A stretch of 64,000 nucleotides of DNA from positions 17,823,688-17,887,687 of the forward strand of contig NC_052027.1 in the NCBI RefSeq assembly GCF_015832195.1, read 5' to 3'. The stretch is from Motacilla alba alba (Eukaryota > Chordata > Aves > Passeriformes > Motacillidae). The notes under the pieces are model-generated. The model did not search any database. It was given only the letters and a program-made list of their open reading frames with translations, and was not told the origin of the DNA. Both the position numbers and the translations under genes were made by a program. The number at the start of each line of letters is the position of its first letter. The first letter of the stretch is position 1. Positions 13,168 to 23,622 of this stretch are shown here, piece after piece.

Positions 13168-14493
13168 GGTGGTTTCTTGTCCCTAATCTCCATGTCTAGA
13201 AAAGTCAGACTGTTCATTTCTGCACTGACTCAGTGAACAGTTCCTGCCACAAATATCAGGTGTTGACGAAGCTGTGCTGCCACTCGAGCGAGAGCTTTTG
13301 TGTCCCCTGTCTCAGCTCCTGTGTTCCACTGGGGGGGAAAACCTGAGCACTGGGTTTGGTTATAATATATTTACATAGGTTCTAAAAACACAGCATATTG
13401 TAATGAATGATAGAAAGCATCTTCAGATGCTCCAGAAAAGCTCTTGGAGGAGGCAACATTTATTATAACATCACACAAATTAGGTATGTGGACTGTAAGG
13501 AAGCAGATTTCATTTAAAAAGAAGAAAGAAAAGAGGAATCCTTTTTCCACTTCCAAGGGAAAATGTCTGCTTCATACAGAGTATTCCTCTGCAACAGGAT
13601 CCTGCTTATAGGATGCTACAATAAAATCCACATTTTCCATTTGGCAGCAATGAGTACGGGTCACTCTGGAAATCCCTGAAAGCTTTTTATTTTGCTGGTT
13701 TAAGGGGAATGAAAGCAAGTAAATGAAAAGATGAATACCAAGCCTGCTGTAAAGCTTGTTACTGATTTGAAATGGTCATTTTGAGACAGCTGAAAATGGA
13801 CTTACTTAAAAACCCCAAACAATCCCCTTCTCCCCTGCTCATCCAAAAATTGGCCATTTTGTTCATTTATGAGTGAAGCTCAATCTCAAGCAGTGAGAGT
13901 AAGAAGTGAGAGTGGAGTGTAGCAAGACAAAATGTCCACTCTTAGGCTAAACATGTAAGTACCTAAAATGGGAGTAGAGAAATTTTAAATGAAGTTAATT
14001 CATCCTTGCATTGAAATGTGGGACGTGCTGTTATGTGGGACTCTGGTGGGAAATTTGATATATTTTTTTTGCCTGTGGAAATAAGATTGGTGAAGAAATA
14101 TGTCTTTGTGTCAGAATACCTTGGTCTTTGTTAACCCTTTTACTCCTTAAACTCATGTTGGAGATTTATATGGAGACAAGGGCCATGTGTCCTCAGTGGG
14201 AAATAATCAAACTGTCTGACAGAAATGTTTTGAGTCCAATGATTAAATGGACTATGATTAGCTTGGTCCCCTATGGATGGAAAACTTTATGGTCTTTTAT
14301 ATGGTGCAAATAAATCCAGCCTGTTTCATAAGTGTATATTTAGTGTGCCACTATAAATGTATCAAATAGTAAATATAATGTGCAATTCTCATGAGAAATA
14401 TTTGGGGGAATATGTTCTTTGCAGCCCTTGGCACTTGACACAATATAGGAGGTTCTGTTTGGGAGTGAGATTTACTGCTAAGGGAACAAGTAA
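13168..14493. other. Unique non-coding sequence
   Basis: AT-rich DNA with no gene or recognisable repeat. Open frames are of chance length. Confidence 0.55.
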
Positions 14494-14620
14494 TTATGAA
14501 AGTCTGCTAAGAGTGAAAATATTAAAAATTTTGTTGCTTTTTGCCATGGCAATTTGTACTTATGGTTTTCCCTTAAGCAACTTGAGCAGTTTTGTGCTTT
14601 CCTGTTTGTGGTTTGGTTTG
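14494..14620 (+). repeat. Copy A of an unidentified local repeat
   Basis: This segment matches 17155-17275 at roughly 90% identity by eye. The two share the blocks 'attatgaaagtctgctaag', 'ctttttgcca', 'tttgtacttatggtttt' and 'cttgagcagtt', with one gap of about 6 bp. It is not CR1-like. The homology stops near 14493 on the left and fades in a T/G-rich run on the right. It may be an old transposon fragment or a small segmental duplication; I do not recognise the family. Confidence 0.85.
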
Positions 14621-14666
14621 TCTTTTAAAGTTGTACCCCAAACCAAGCAGAGAAGCTGCCAAGAGA

Positions 14667-14691
14667 CCTAATTGGGCTCTCCCCAATTAGG
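14667..14691. repeat. 10-bp perfect inverted repeat
   Basis: CCTAATTGGG and CCCAATTAGG form a perfect 10-bp stem around a 5-nt loop. A competing smaller stem (CTCCCC/GGGGAG) overlaps its right arm. The hairpin lies exactly where the CR1 copy beginning near 14690 takes over, so it may mark the insertion junction or be part of the pre-insertion site. Confidence 0.8.
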
Positions 14692-15027
14692 GGAGACCTG
14701 AAGGAGCCCACAAGGAAGATGGAGAGAGACTTTTCACAAGGGATGGAGGGACAGGGCACAGGGAATGGCTCCCACTGCCAGAGGGCAGGGATGGATGGGA
14801 CAGCGGGAAGGAATTCTTCCCTGGCAGGCTGGGCAGGCCCTGGCACAGGTGCCCAGAGCAGCTGGGGCTGCCCCTGGATCCCTGGCAGTGCCCAAGGCCA
14901 GCCTGGATGGGGCTTGGAGCACCCTGGGACAGTGGAAGATGTTCCTGCCCAGGGCAGGGGGTGGGACCTGTTGGAACTTGGTGATTTTTAAGGACCTTTC
15001 CAACCCAACACTTTCTATGATTCCATC
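14690..15027 (+). mobile_element. CR1 LINE fragment, 3' end, about 340 bp
   Basis: A plus-strand CR1 with the standard order: 'gatggagagagactttt', 'aggaattcttccctggcagg', 'ctggcacaggtgcccagagc', 'ggatccctggcagtgccc', 'cttggagcaccctgggacag' and a 3' end 'ttctatgattccat' that is the CR1 terminal octamer-type repeat. It is relatively well preserved. The 5' truncation point is near 14690, next to a perfect hairpin. Open frames on both strands inside it are repeat shadows. Confidence 0.94.
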
Positions 15028-15119
15028 CTGCTGCTAATCTGAACTTTCTGAGGACAGCTCATGGCTGGGGAGTGCTGCTGCTTGTTCTGGCTGTGGGAGC
15101 AGAACCTGTTAGTGTTCAG

Positions 15120-15595
15120 AAACACAAAATCACGAATGATTATGTGCAGGTGCTTTTATTGAAGAGCTCTGTGTGTCAGGGGTACAAACCCAAATCTGAC
15201 TCCGACACGGGTTCGGGATGAACATGTTTTTATATTCTATTGTTATATAAGTTTCATGTTAATTATTAAACCTATATTGTTCTATTGCATACATAGATTT
15301 CATCCATGCATGGACTTCTCATGGACCCCTCAAATTTCTAACACAGTTTTCTCCCTATTCTTCTTTACGATTAAACAGTAATTATGTTTAATTACTAAAC
15401 AATCATCACATCTAACAATTATATCATTTATCATATACCGCTTAGGCAGGTACAATTTCACATGATCTGGCAAACACAAGGCCTAATATTTTCAGAGTCT
15501 ATTTTTAACATTTTCCCAGGGCTCCACTAAATCTAGCTTCTTTCTAACTCCCCGAATTTTATGATTTTAAAACCTTTTACTATCAAACCCACCAG
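15120..15595 (-). mobile_element. Probable solo LTR of an endogenous retrovirus
   Basis: Read on the minus strand, this AT-rich segment ends with a U3-R-U5-like arrangement: an AT-rich upstream part, then 'gggtttgtacccctgac' at about 15193-15177, then a poly(A)-signal-like AATAAAAG at about 15158-15151 followed by the terminal 60-odd bases. No gag, pol or env frames are adjacent, so it would be a solo LTR. Boundaries are approximate because I could not find a convincing target-site duplication. It sits about 100 bp from the 3' end of a CR1. I infer the LTR from its layout and from general resemblance to songbird LTRs, not from a library match. Confidence 0.55.
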
Positions 15596-16910
15596 CAGCA
15601 TCCTGCTCTTGGGCAGCTTTTGTTTTGTGAGACTGCTCCCAGCCAAGGATGAGGCACAGAGATATTTCCCAGCTCCCAGATGGAAATGAGAGCAGAGTTA
15701 CAGAGGAGTAAATGACTTTTGGTGGAAGGGAAGAAGGGCTGTGCCTTGCTCTTCAGCCACAGCTTGCAGTGGTGTCACAGCTGCCTGGAAAAGCAGCTCT
15801 TGGGGGTCTCTTTGCAGCCCTATTAGAGGCTGCAGAAATGGCTTTTCTGGGAGTGCTGCAGGTGTCTGAGGAGTCATCTTCAGTTCAGGCAGTGAATCAA
15901 AACCAAACCTTGCTTGTGCTGCACATTCCAGGGATTAGAGGTACCTGGGAGTGGGGCTTTTCCCTGAGCTCATTAACTGCAGGAATGGTGACAGCAGTGG
16001 GGAAATTGTTGTCTGGAGGGATCCATGTGGGGAAACCTGGGATAATGATGATGCCATTACTTATAAATAACAGGCAATGCCCACTAATACCAACACAAGC
16101 AGCATCTGCAGGGGTTTTGGCTGAGTTTTGGTGGCAAATCTTTATTCCAGTTTATTTCACTTGCTGCAAGCCTGATGCATTTCTACCTTTGCCTGCAGAT
16201 GCTGAAAAATAGTTCTGATGGTTTGCCAGCTTGTATTTGTTGTCTCATTTCTCCACGTCGTGAAGACTAATAATGAAGTTTTATCTTGGTTTGCAGCTTT
16301 AATTTGGCATGTGGGTGCTTGTTGTGTAAGTTAAATATTTGCCATCAAGTGGAATTTGCAGTAATCTTAAAGCATTTTCATCATTGAATGATCACTGATA
16401 CATTTCTCTGAGCACCCCTGGGCAAGCCTTTCTAAGATTCTGTGAATGCTGAAGCCTCTGAGGATCTGGATGCTGATGGTCTCAAATGAGGGCCAAAACT
16501 CCCTCAAAAATGTAATATGTCACTTACAATCCTTTATATCACATCTCACAATGTGCTATATCTGCATTTATTCTGTGAATGACACATTTTACCAAAAAAG
16601 GTTATTCAAGGCCTCCAAATCACTTTATGAGTAGCATTTTTGCATGTATTTGCATTTAATATCTCTAATCTCTGGTACAACAGAAATCATGTTACATTTT
16701 CTGTAGTTGATGGCAGGGGTTTTATTCCCTTGGATCTCTCTTCCATTTTTCTCTTGTCAACATGCATACTTTATCAGAACAAGAAGACAAATATGTGACA
16801 GAGATAGAACATTTAAAACAGGATCATTTTATGCCTGTATTTCCTCAAGCACTTGTTCATGTGGTTGGATATGATCTTGAACAATGGTTTATGCTGCCAT
16901 GTACCCTAAA
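15596..16910. other. Unique non-coding sequence
   Basis: No gene is recognisable. A plus-strand open frame of 166 codons (15712-16212) has no recognisable domain, no splice or Kozak support and starts just outside the LTR-like element; I treat it as chance. Confidence 0.5.
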
Positions 16911-16920
16911 CTAGAGTTTT

Positions 16921-17045
16921 CTCTGCACAGAAAGGCATTCACTAAACCCCAGGATCTCTAATCCATAGCAAGGAATTCTAGTGTTGTTTCCTCTGCACAG
17001 AAAGACAGTCAGTAAAACCAAGAGTCTCTAATCCATAATAAGTGA
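16921..17045 (+). repeat. Two tandem copies of a 70-bp unit
   Basis: The block 'ctctgcacagaaag' followed by 'tctctaatccata' occurs at 16921 and again at 16991, exactly 70 bp apart, with about 80% identity across the unit. The second copy runs directly into the larger duplicated block starting near 17041. Confidence 0.85.
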
Positions 17046-17155
17046 ACTTTTTTTTTGAACCAAGATGTTTTACAGAGGTAAAAAAAAAAAAACCCTTGTC
17101 AGAGGAAATTAAAGCTGAAATATCTTTTAATGGTTGTGAAAATAGTGGTGACTGA
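17041..17155 (+). repeat. Local duplication, copy C
   Basis: Contains 'gaaccaagatgttttacagag', an A-run, 'cccttgtcagaggaaatt' and 'ggttgtgaaaatagtggtg' (the first shown in shortened form elsewhere as 'ttttacagaggtaaaa'). These blocks recur in the same order at 17324-17440. The A-run differs in length between copies. It abuts copy B of the 14494 family on its right. Confidence 0.85.
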
Positions 17156-17275
17156 TTATGAAAGTCTGCTAAGATTGAAAATATTACAAATTTTGTGGCT
17201 TTTTGCCATTTGTACTTATGGTTTTCTCTTAAACAACTTGAGCAGTTCTGAGCTTTTCTGTTTGTGGTTTTTGTT
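17155..17275 (+). repeat. Copy B of the unidentified local repeat
   Basis: Matches 14494-14620 with about 90% identity by eye and a 6-bp deletion after 'tttttgcca'. It is sandwiched between the two halves of the 17041/17324 duplication, so the three blocks probably belong to one element or one rearrangement. Confidence 0.85.
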
Positions 17276-17330
17276 TTGTTTTGTTTTTTAGTTTGTTTTT
17301 TATTTTGTGTGTGTGTGTTTTTTTCCCTAA
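17265..17330 (+). repeat. T/G-rich low-complexity tract
   Basis: A run of TTTTG and TG units separates copy B from copy D. It probably arose by slippage and may have mediated the local duplication. Confidence 0.7.
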
Positions 17331-17440
17331 TAAGGGGACTTTTCTTTTAAACCAAGACATTTTACAGAGGTAAAACCCCCTTGTCAGAGGAAATTTAAGC
17401 TGAAATAGATCCTAAAGGTTGTGAAAATAGTGGTGCCTGA
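17324..17440 (+). repeat. Local duplication, copy D
   Basis: Shares with 17041-17155, in the same order, 'ttttacagaggtaaaa', 'cttgtcagaggaaatt', 'agctgaaata' and 'ggttgtgaaaatagtggtg'. Distance between equivalent points is about 285-290 bp. The similarity ends near 17442. Confidence 0.85.
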
Positions 17441-17444
17441 TGGG

Positions 17445-20400
17445 TGTCCTGAGATAAGGTGATTTTTGAGAAACTAATGTAGCATAATCATCTTTTGTGC
17501 TACTACACAAAGGAATAAAGTTGTTTTTTCCCATTTTCCTCTCTTTTTCAGTAGAGCAAACCCCCACCAGAGGGGAAGCAACACTTTGTCCTACTTTTGG
17601 CTGCTGGGACACGTTGGGAACACCTCCAGAGAGCAGGATGTGTTTTGGGGGCAGCCAGGGAGGAGCTAGAGAGGGATGGAAGGAGCTGCAGCCATCCTGC
17701 TCCTGCATCCTGGGCTCAGGGGGCAGCTGCTGGGTGCCAGAGGGGATCCTGCCAGTGCCACCACCGTGAGCAGAGCGGAGATGTCACCTGGGCCTGGCCA
17801 GGAGAGCCTGGCTTATCCAGGCAGAGCTTTTCTGGAGCTGTGTGTGGGTGGCTTCCTGCTGGAGCCTGAAGAGCTGTCAGTGCTGCCTTTTTGTGACAAT
17901 GGTGTGGGGGAAAGCTGTGCAGGAGAAGGCTGGAGAGCTAAGGAATGGTTTAAAATACTTCTCCTTCACACTGTGCTGAAAGAGCCCTGCTCTGCCTTTA
18001 GACAGGTTCTGGTCACCTGCTCTGTAAACTCCCTGGTGTGCTCCAGCAATTCTTTTAGGACAATCTTGCAGGAAATAGTTCAACACAACTTAAAATCCCA
18101 GTGACAAACCAATATTTTTCCAGACAGCCTTTGTAAGCATTTTTCCATAGGTCCATCCACTGAAGGTAAAAGGAGTAGTTTAGGAATGGAGTCACCTGTC
18201 AACCACCAGGAAGTTCTTTCACTGGCATCTCATTATACTTGAATTGAAGAAATGTCCTGATTGCTTTTGGATCAAAAGAATTCACCTTGAACCACTTCTG
18301 GATGTGCCATGGAAATAATATTCAGTACGTTATTTAATCAGAGAAAATTTAAATTAACCTTTTTTTTTAAACTTGTGGAACTAACTGGACTATCCTGGCA
18401 AGATACCTTGCAATAGTTAAAGTTGTAACATGTGTAATTAAATAACAATTTCTAAGGAATAATTAATGTGTGTGTTTAATATAAGTGATGGGCAAACCAG
18501 CCATCAAAACTACCTTGAAGTTAGGTTGGGAAAATGTTGGACAGCATCTTTTCATAAATCACCTTGCCTGGCAGTGCTGTCACTGTACTTTGCTGATGCT
18601 TTGAAAGACCTTAATAGAGAAAATGAATGAATTTGCAGATAAAACTTTGTCAGGAAATCAGTTTACCCACAGCTGTGTGACTGGGGAGGTGTTAAACCCT
18701 CTCTCAGATCCAGGATGTTTGGATGCACTTGTACCCACCCCTGAAGGAAGGGATATGGATAAAATAAAAAGCAGAAGTGTTAAAGCTTTGTGGGAAATGC
18801 TGGGGATGCTGCTCATTCTCTGAATTCCCAGTGAGGTGCTCATGGTTGTGGTGGGAATCTGGCAAACTGCTGTAATCTGTGTTTTTATAGCTCCTTTCCT
18901 GTGAGAGGCTGTTTAGCTGAGCTGCAGGTCAGCCCTTGGCAGGCCTTGCCCGTGGATGTGCCCTTCCCACTGCAGGATGCACGCTCTGCTACCCAGCAAA
19001 AGGAGATGGGAGCACAAGCAGAGCCCTTTTTCTTCCTGGGCTTGACTCAAAGCAAACACACGGCTGTCTCTGGTGCTTCAGGGAGATTTTCTCTTGAATG
19101 AAGTTATTTTCCTGTGAGCATCACCCGAGAACGAAGGAGCAGAAAGAAGCACAAAAAGCCAAATTCCTGCTGTTTTTTAACACCTGAAAAAGTACCAGCA
19201 CAAGCCCAGGTCCCTGGTGGCTCAGTGGATGGCTGCGTGAGCTTGGGCTGGAGCAGTGAGCAGGGAAGGAGCTGAATCCTCTCTCTCTGCATTTCTGAGA
19301 AGGTTCACAGCCTCACTGCACACTCTGGGGTTAATTTAAGGCTGATTCATCTTTCTTACACCAAGCCTTGCAGCTCTGCAAGCTTTTGAGATGTGGCCAA
19401 GTTCAGCACCTAAGCACACACTGAACTGTGGTGTTAAACTCAGTGCAGTCCTTTTTACAAGAAGAATGCTGCAGGAATTTTCCTTCCTGTGCACAGGGCA
19501 GCATTCCTTTGTTGCAGTGTCATAAATGTATTTACAGTGAACTGTAGCTAACCCAAATTTTCAATACATAATTTGGTTTTTCCTTGGGAGGGGACATGAG
19601 TGATGTATTGCTCAGCAAATCTTTGAAGCTTCTGAAGAAATGTACTTTGATCAGCATCATTCAGGGAGGATAACTTCTTTCCCCCTCATTAATTCTCTCT
19701 TAAACGTGGATTTTAATGAAAAACCTTGAGAAATGCTGTTGGCTTTTTTTTATTATTTTGCCTTCAGTCGGTCATTTATATTCTGCACAGACTAGAATAG
19801 TGCTGTGGGGGGAGCACTTAAATAGGGAGAAGATATTTGTCATCTGTCACACTCTGAAATTAAACTTTTGATATCGAGTTATTGCCTTAGAAATAACTTC
19901 AAAAAATTTACATGCAGAGAAAAGTACATGGTGGGGGAAGCTGTTGAACCAGTTATTGCATAACACTGTGTTAAATCCTCTGTCACCGAGCAGCCTTTAA
20001 AAATATTTCTTCATGAATAAATTAAAAAAATACATTCATACAATACACATCTCTATGGCCACTAACGTGGATTTTTTTTTTAACAAAATCACAGAGAGCA
20101 GGCTGAGATTTCCAGAGCTGCAGAAATTTCTAATTAGAAATTGATATCGAGTTTTGTTCGGTGCTTTGAAAATTCTTGTAGTGCATTTGCATACATTAAG
20201 GAGAGAATGGGGCCGTGTTCATTAGAAAGTCGAGGAATTAAAGCTCAGCAGTACCAGTGGGAGGTGGTACAGAAAGGAAGTTGGGAGAAATATTTGCAAT
20301 TTCATAATGGCTACAGTGGAAAGAGTACTTGGACTCTGGCGTGATCCTTCTGCTCTTTGGGAAGATGTTGAAGGGTTATAAATGAGTAGAAACAGCTTCT

Positions 20401-23400
20401 CCACAGGGTTGGGATAATGGAACTGTTCCTGGCTGCTGAGTTTAAGGCCACTGAGGGAGAATGATGGACTCCTCCTTCCCAGAGCCAGTTTCATTTCAAA
20501 ATGCTGCCTAAAAGCAAATACCTGTTGGTGCCTCTGCTCACTAAACCTGTCACTTACTGGGACAAGAGAACAACTTGTATTTTGGGCTAAATCAAGTTCT
20601 TTGCTTTGTGGGTTGGCTCATCCCCCAGGAGGAGCCTCTGCCTTGGAGGCTTGGAGGCACTGCCGTTCCTAAAGCAGGGCACAGAAATCCCATTTCCTGG
20701 GACTCTGCAGGGACAGATCTCCTGCCTGCTGCAGGGACAGCAGTGAGGGATGGCTGCTGGGAATGCTGGAAAAGCAGCACTGTGTTAGCTCTTGACTCCT
20801 GCTTTCAGATATAGGAAGAGATGTGGTTTTCCCTAATAAGCCCCCCGTTTTTCAAACATGATTTATGTTTTCTCAGATTTTATGAGATGGTTTGGTTTTG
20901 AATCAGTTTTTATGGGGTGTTTATTGCACAGCCTTAAATTGTCCAAAAGTGTTATTGGATGCCTAAACTGATCTCTGGGAGAAAACATTCACACATATTG
21001 AATACAGCTCTGTAACAACACGGAGTTATTATCTGAGGATTCTTCTGGCCCACATAATCTCCTAGAATCAGACAGCCAAATTATTAAAGGAATTGGCAAT
21101 AACTGTAGTTTATGAAGAGCTGGAAAATACAAACCATGAAGGAGTTTGCAGATAAGCTGGGTCATAATTGTGTCATAGTTTTTGATAGTCAAGTTCTGCT
21201 ACAAATCCAGCTCCATTTGTTAGAAATAAAGGGAATATTTAGAAAATATATGTCTAATATGACTGAGGGAAAGCTATTACTGTGCCTTTTGAGCTACTGC
21301 ATTTTCTTATAACCAAAACAATTTCAGAAGAACAAAAGTCCCATCTCCTGGGATATGAGCAGTGTGCAGGCAAATGAAGGCTGGACATCACCCAGAGTCC
21401 TTTGAAATACATAGCTTTGATTCCAGCACTTAAAATCTTAAATCCCTGGTTCATTATTTATTTTGAAGCTGAATACCTCTAGGGAACAAAATGTTTATTG
21501 TCTGAAAGACCCTTACATGTTTGGGTTTTTTTTCCTGTTATAAATCTATAATAGATGGCCTTAGGATAAAACAGATGTACCAGCACATCTTAAGCCACTA
21601 GCCATACCAAAGACAGTGCAGATCAACATCTAAATCACACTGTACCTAAAGAAATTTGAACCAAATTTGTCTGGATCTATTGTATGATTTTGGTGGAGCT
21701 GCTCACTCATGTATTTTACATTAAATAAACCTACAGAATAGATAGTCATTGTATGAAATGCTTGAGGACTGAAGTCACTGAAGTTTCTTAGGTGATGAAT
21801 ACCTTTTTTTTAATCATTCAAACTCTGCACCTCTAAAATAAAGACAAGGTAAAGAAATACAAAAAGAGGGGAAACCCCACACAACAGAAAACCCCAAGCC
21901 AAAACCCAATCCCCAAATTTTTTGCTCCTTTCCTCCATCAGAGTAACACTTTCATTGACCAAACCTCCCCAGAGAAAGCGCCCAGCACATTGTGATGTGT
22001 CAGTCAGGACTCCTGTGTGACAGAGGCACTGCTGGGACGTTGCACAGGAACACTTCTATCTTCAGCTCTGCCATTCCCTCGTTCCCACCAGCTCAGGCCA
22101 CTGGTGTAGGGAGGGCATCAGTCACCTCAGGTCTGCAAAGAGAACACATGGGATGATTTTACATAATCATCCAGAACTTCCATCACCAAGCAGAAAAGCT
22201 GTGTTGTCTGTTTGGTGCCTACAACACTTCTCTAGCTCCAAGAGTGACTGAAGGTGCCTGGGATGTCACTTTTATTTTAATGTCAGTAAGTCTGATAAAA
22301 GGTTTGCCTGTTCCAAAATCTGAGTGCTGTGGGGCAGTGTTTTCAGCTCCCATTTCCAGTGAGGCCTTGACCGAGAGTCAGAAGAACCCTTCAGAAGAAC
22401 ATCTTTGACTCATTTGGTAGAACAAGGGAAGCCATCCCTTGCTGATTTTCAACTCTGCACCCGATGAGAGCCGACAGTGGATGTGGCACAGCCCCTGAGA
22501 GGCTTTGCTGCCTGTCTGTCTGACAAAAAGAGCTGCCACAGTGGCTGTCAGGTTTGTTTTGTTGTGCTGTAATTACAGGTTCTGAGATCCTGGGGAGCTA
22601 TAGGGAGAATGAGATGCATTTCACACTGGGAGCTAAACTCAGAATAATGCTGCCCTTATGAAAGGTGGGAGCAGTTGAAGGTGTGGTAGAGGTGTGTGCC
22701 ACTGTTGCAGGGGGGTTTAGGGGAAGACAAAGCCCTCAAAATGACCATTTAATTTAAAAGCAGTGATTTCTCCTCCTTCCATGCACCATTTGTGACGCAT
22801 TTTCCAAGTGTCACTGTGGTTTCTCTCCTGTTGTCCTGTCTCTGGCTTTCAAGCCTTGTGATTTCGTTTCTCCACCAGCTTGAATTGCAGCCGGACAGTT
22901 CATGATGGGCTTTTTGCTAATGCCACACTCATTCCATCTTCAAACATGAGTAAACTTTCTCCTGGGAAGCCAGGGCTGAGTGGAGCAGGGTTTTGAGGTC
23001 TCTTCCACTGCACAGGATGGAAGCATGGCCAGCAGAACACTTTTCCTCCTGGAAATGTCCTAACACAGCTGACTTTTATTTATTCCCGCTTCACCCAAAG
23101 CTCTGCCACCTTTTATATTAACAACAGTGCTATGCTTGATTCAAAAATCTCCATCCATACTCATTTCAATAAATTCAATTTGTTTTGTTTATCTTAAGAA
23201 ATGGTACTGTACAGCAGGAGCATTTGAGGACATTCAGAAAATAGAAATTCAGTGGTGATAGAGTGAACATGTTTCTGGAATTTGTTTTAAATTAAAAAAC
23301 ACAGCAAAACTGACCAAGCTACAGTTTTAATTTTGGCTTTGTTCAGTGTCATGCCAAATACATTATGCTCACTACAATTTAACAAAGTCACACAGATTTT

Positions 23401-23546
23401 ACGGTGATCATTCTCAATATTTATATAAATGTGTGTTGATGAACAACATATTTTTCAGCTGTACTCTCATGAATTTGTGCATCAAGATAAGAATCTCTCA
23501 TTCCAGCCTTTGCAAATCCCATCTTAGGTATCTTTTGTGAGCAGAA
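17445..23546. other. Unique non-coding sequence
   Basis: About 6 kb with no recognisable gene or large repeat. A moderately GC-rich patch lies at about 17590-17890. An 18-bp perfect palindrome lies at 20125. The open frames are all of chance length and show no domain. Confidence 0.55.
20125..20142. promoter_or_regulatory. 18-bp palindrome with TAATTA core
   Basis: AATTTCTAATTAGAAATT reads the same on both strands and centres on TAATTA, the classic homeodomain core. It could be a dimeric homeodomain site or a chance AT-rich palindrome. Confidence 0.3.
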
Positions 23547-23622
23547 TAGTTTGGGATGGAAGGGACCTTTAAGACCATCCAGTTCCAGCCCCCTTCCACG
23601 GGCAGGGACAACTTCTTTGTCC
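23547..23622 (-). mobile_element. Short CR1 3'-end relic
   Basis: Only the last 75 or so bases of a minus-strand CR1 remain. They include 'gatggaagggaccttt', a decayed 'aagaccatccagttccagcc' type block and 'gggcagggacaactt'. The small size reflects extreme 5' truncation or later deletion. Confidence 0.85.

Noticed and set aside
15712..16212. 166-codon plus-strand frame
   Set aside because: No recognisable domain; it neighbours a probable LTR but does not resemble a retroviral protein that I recognise.
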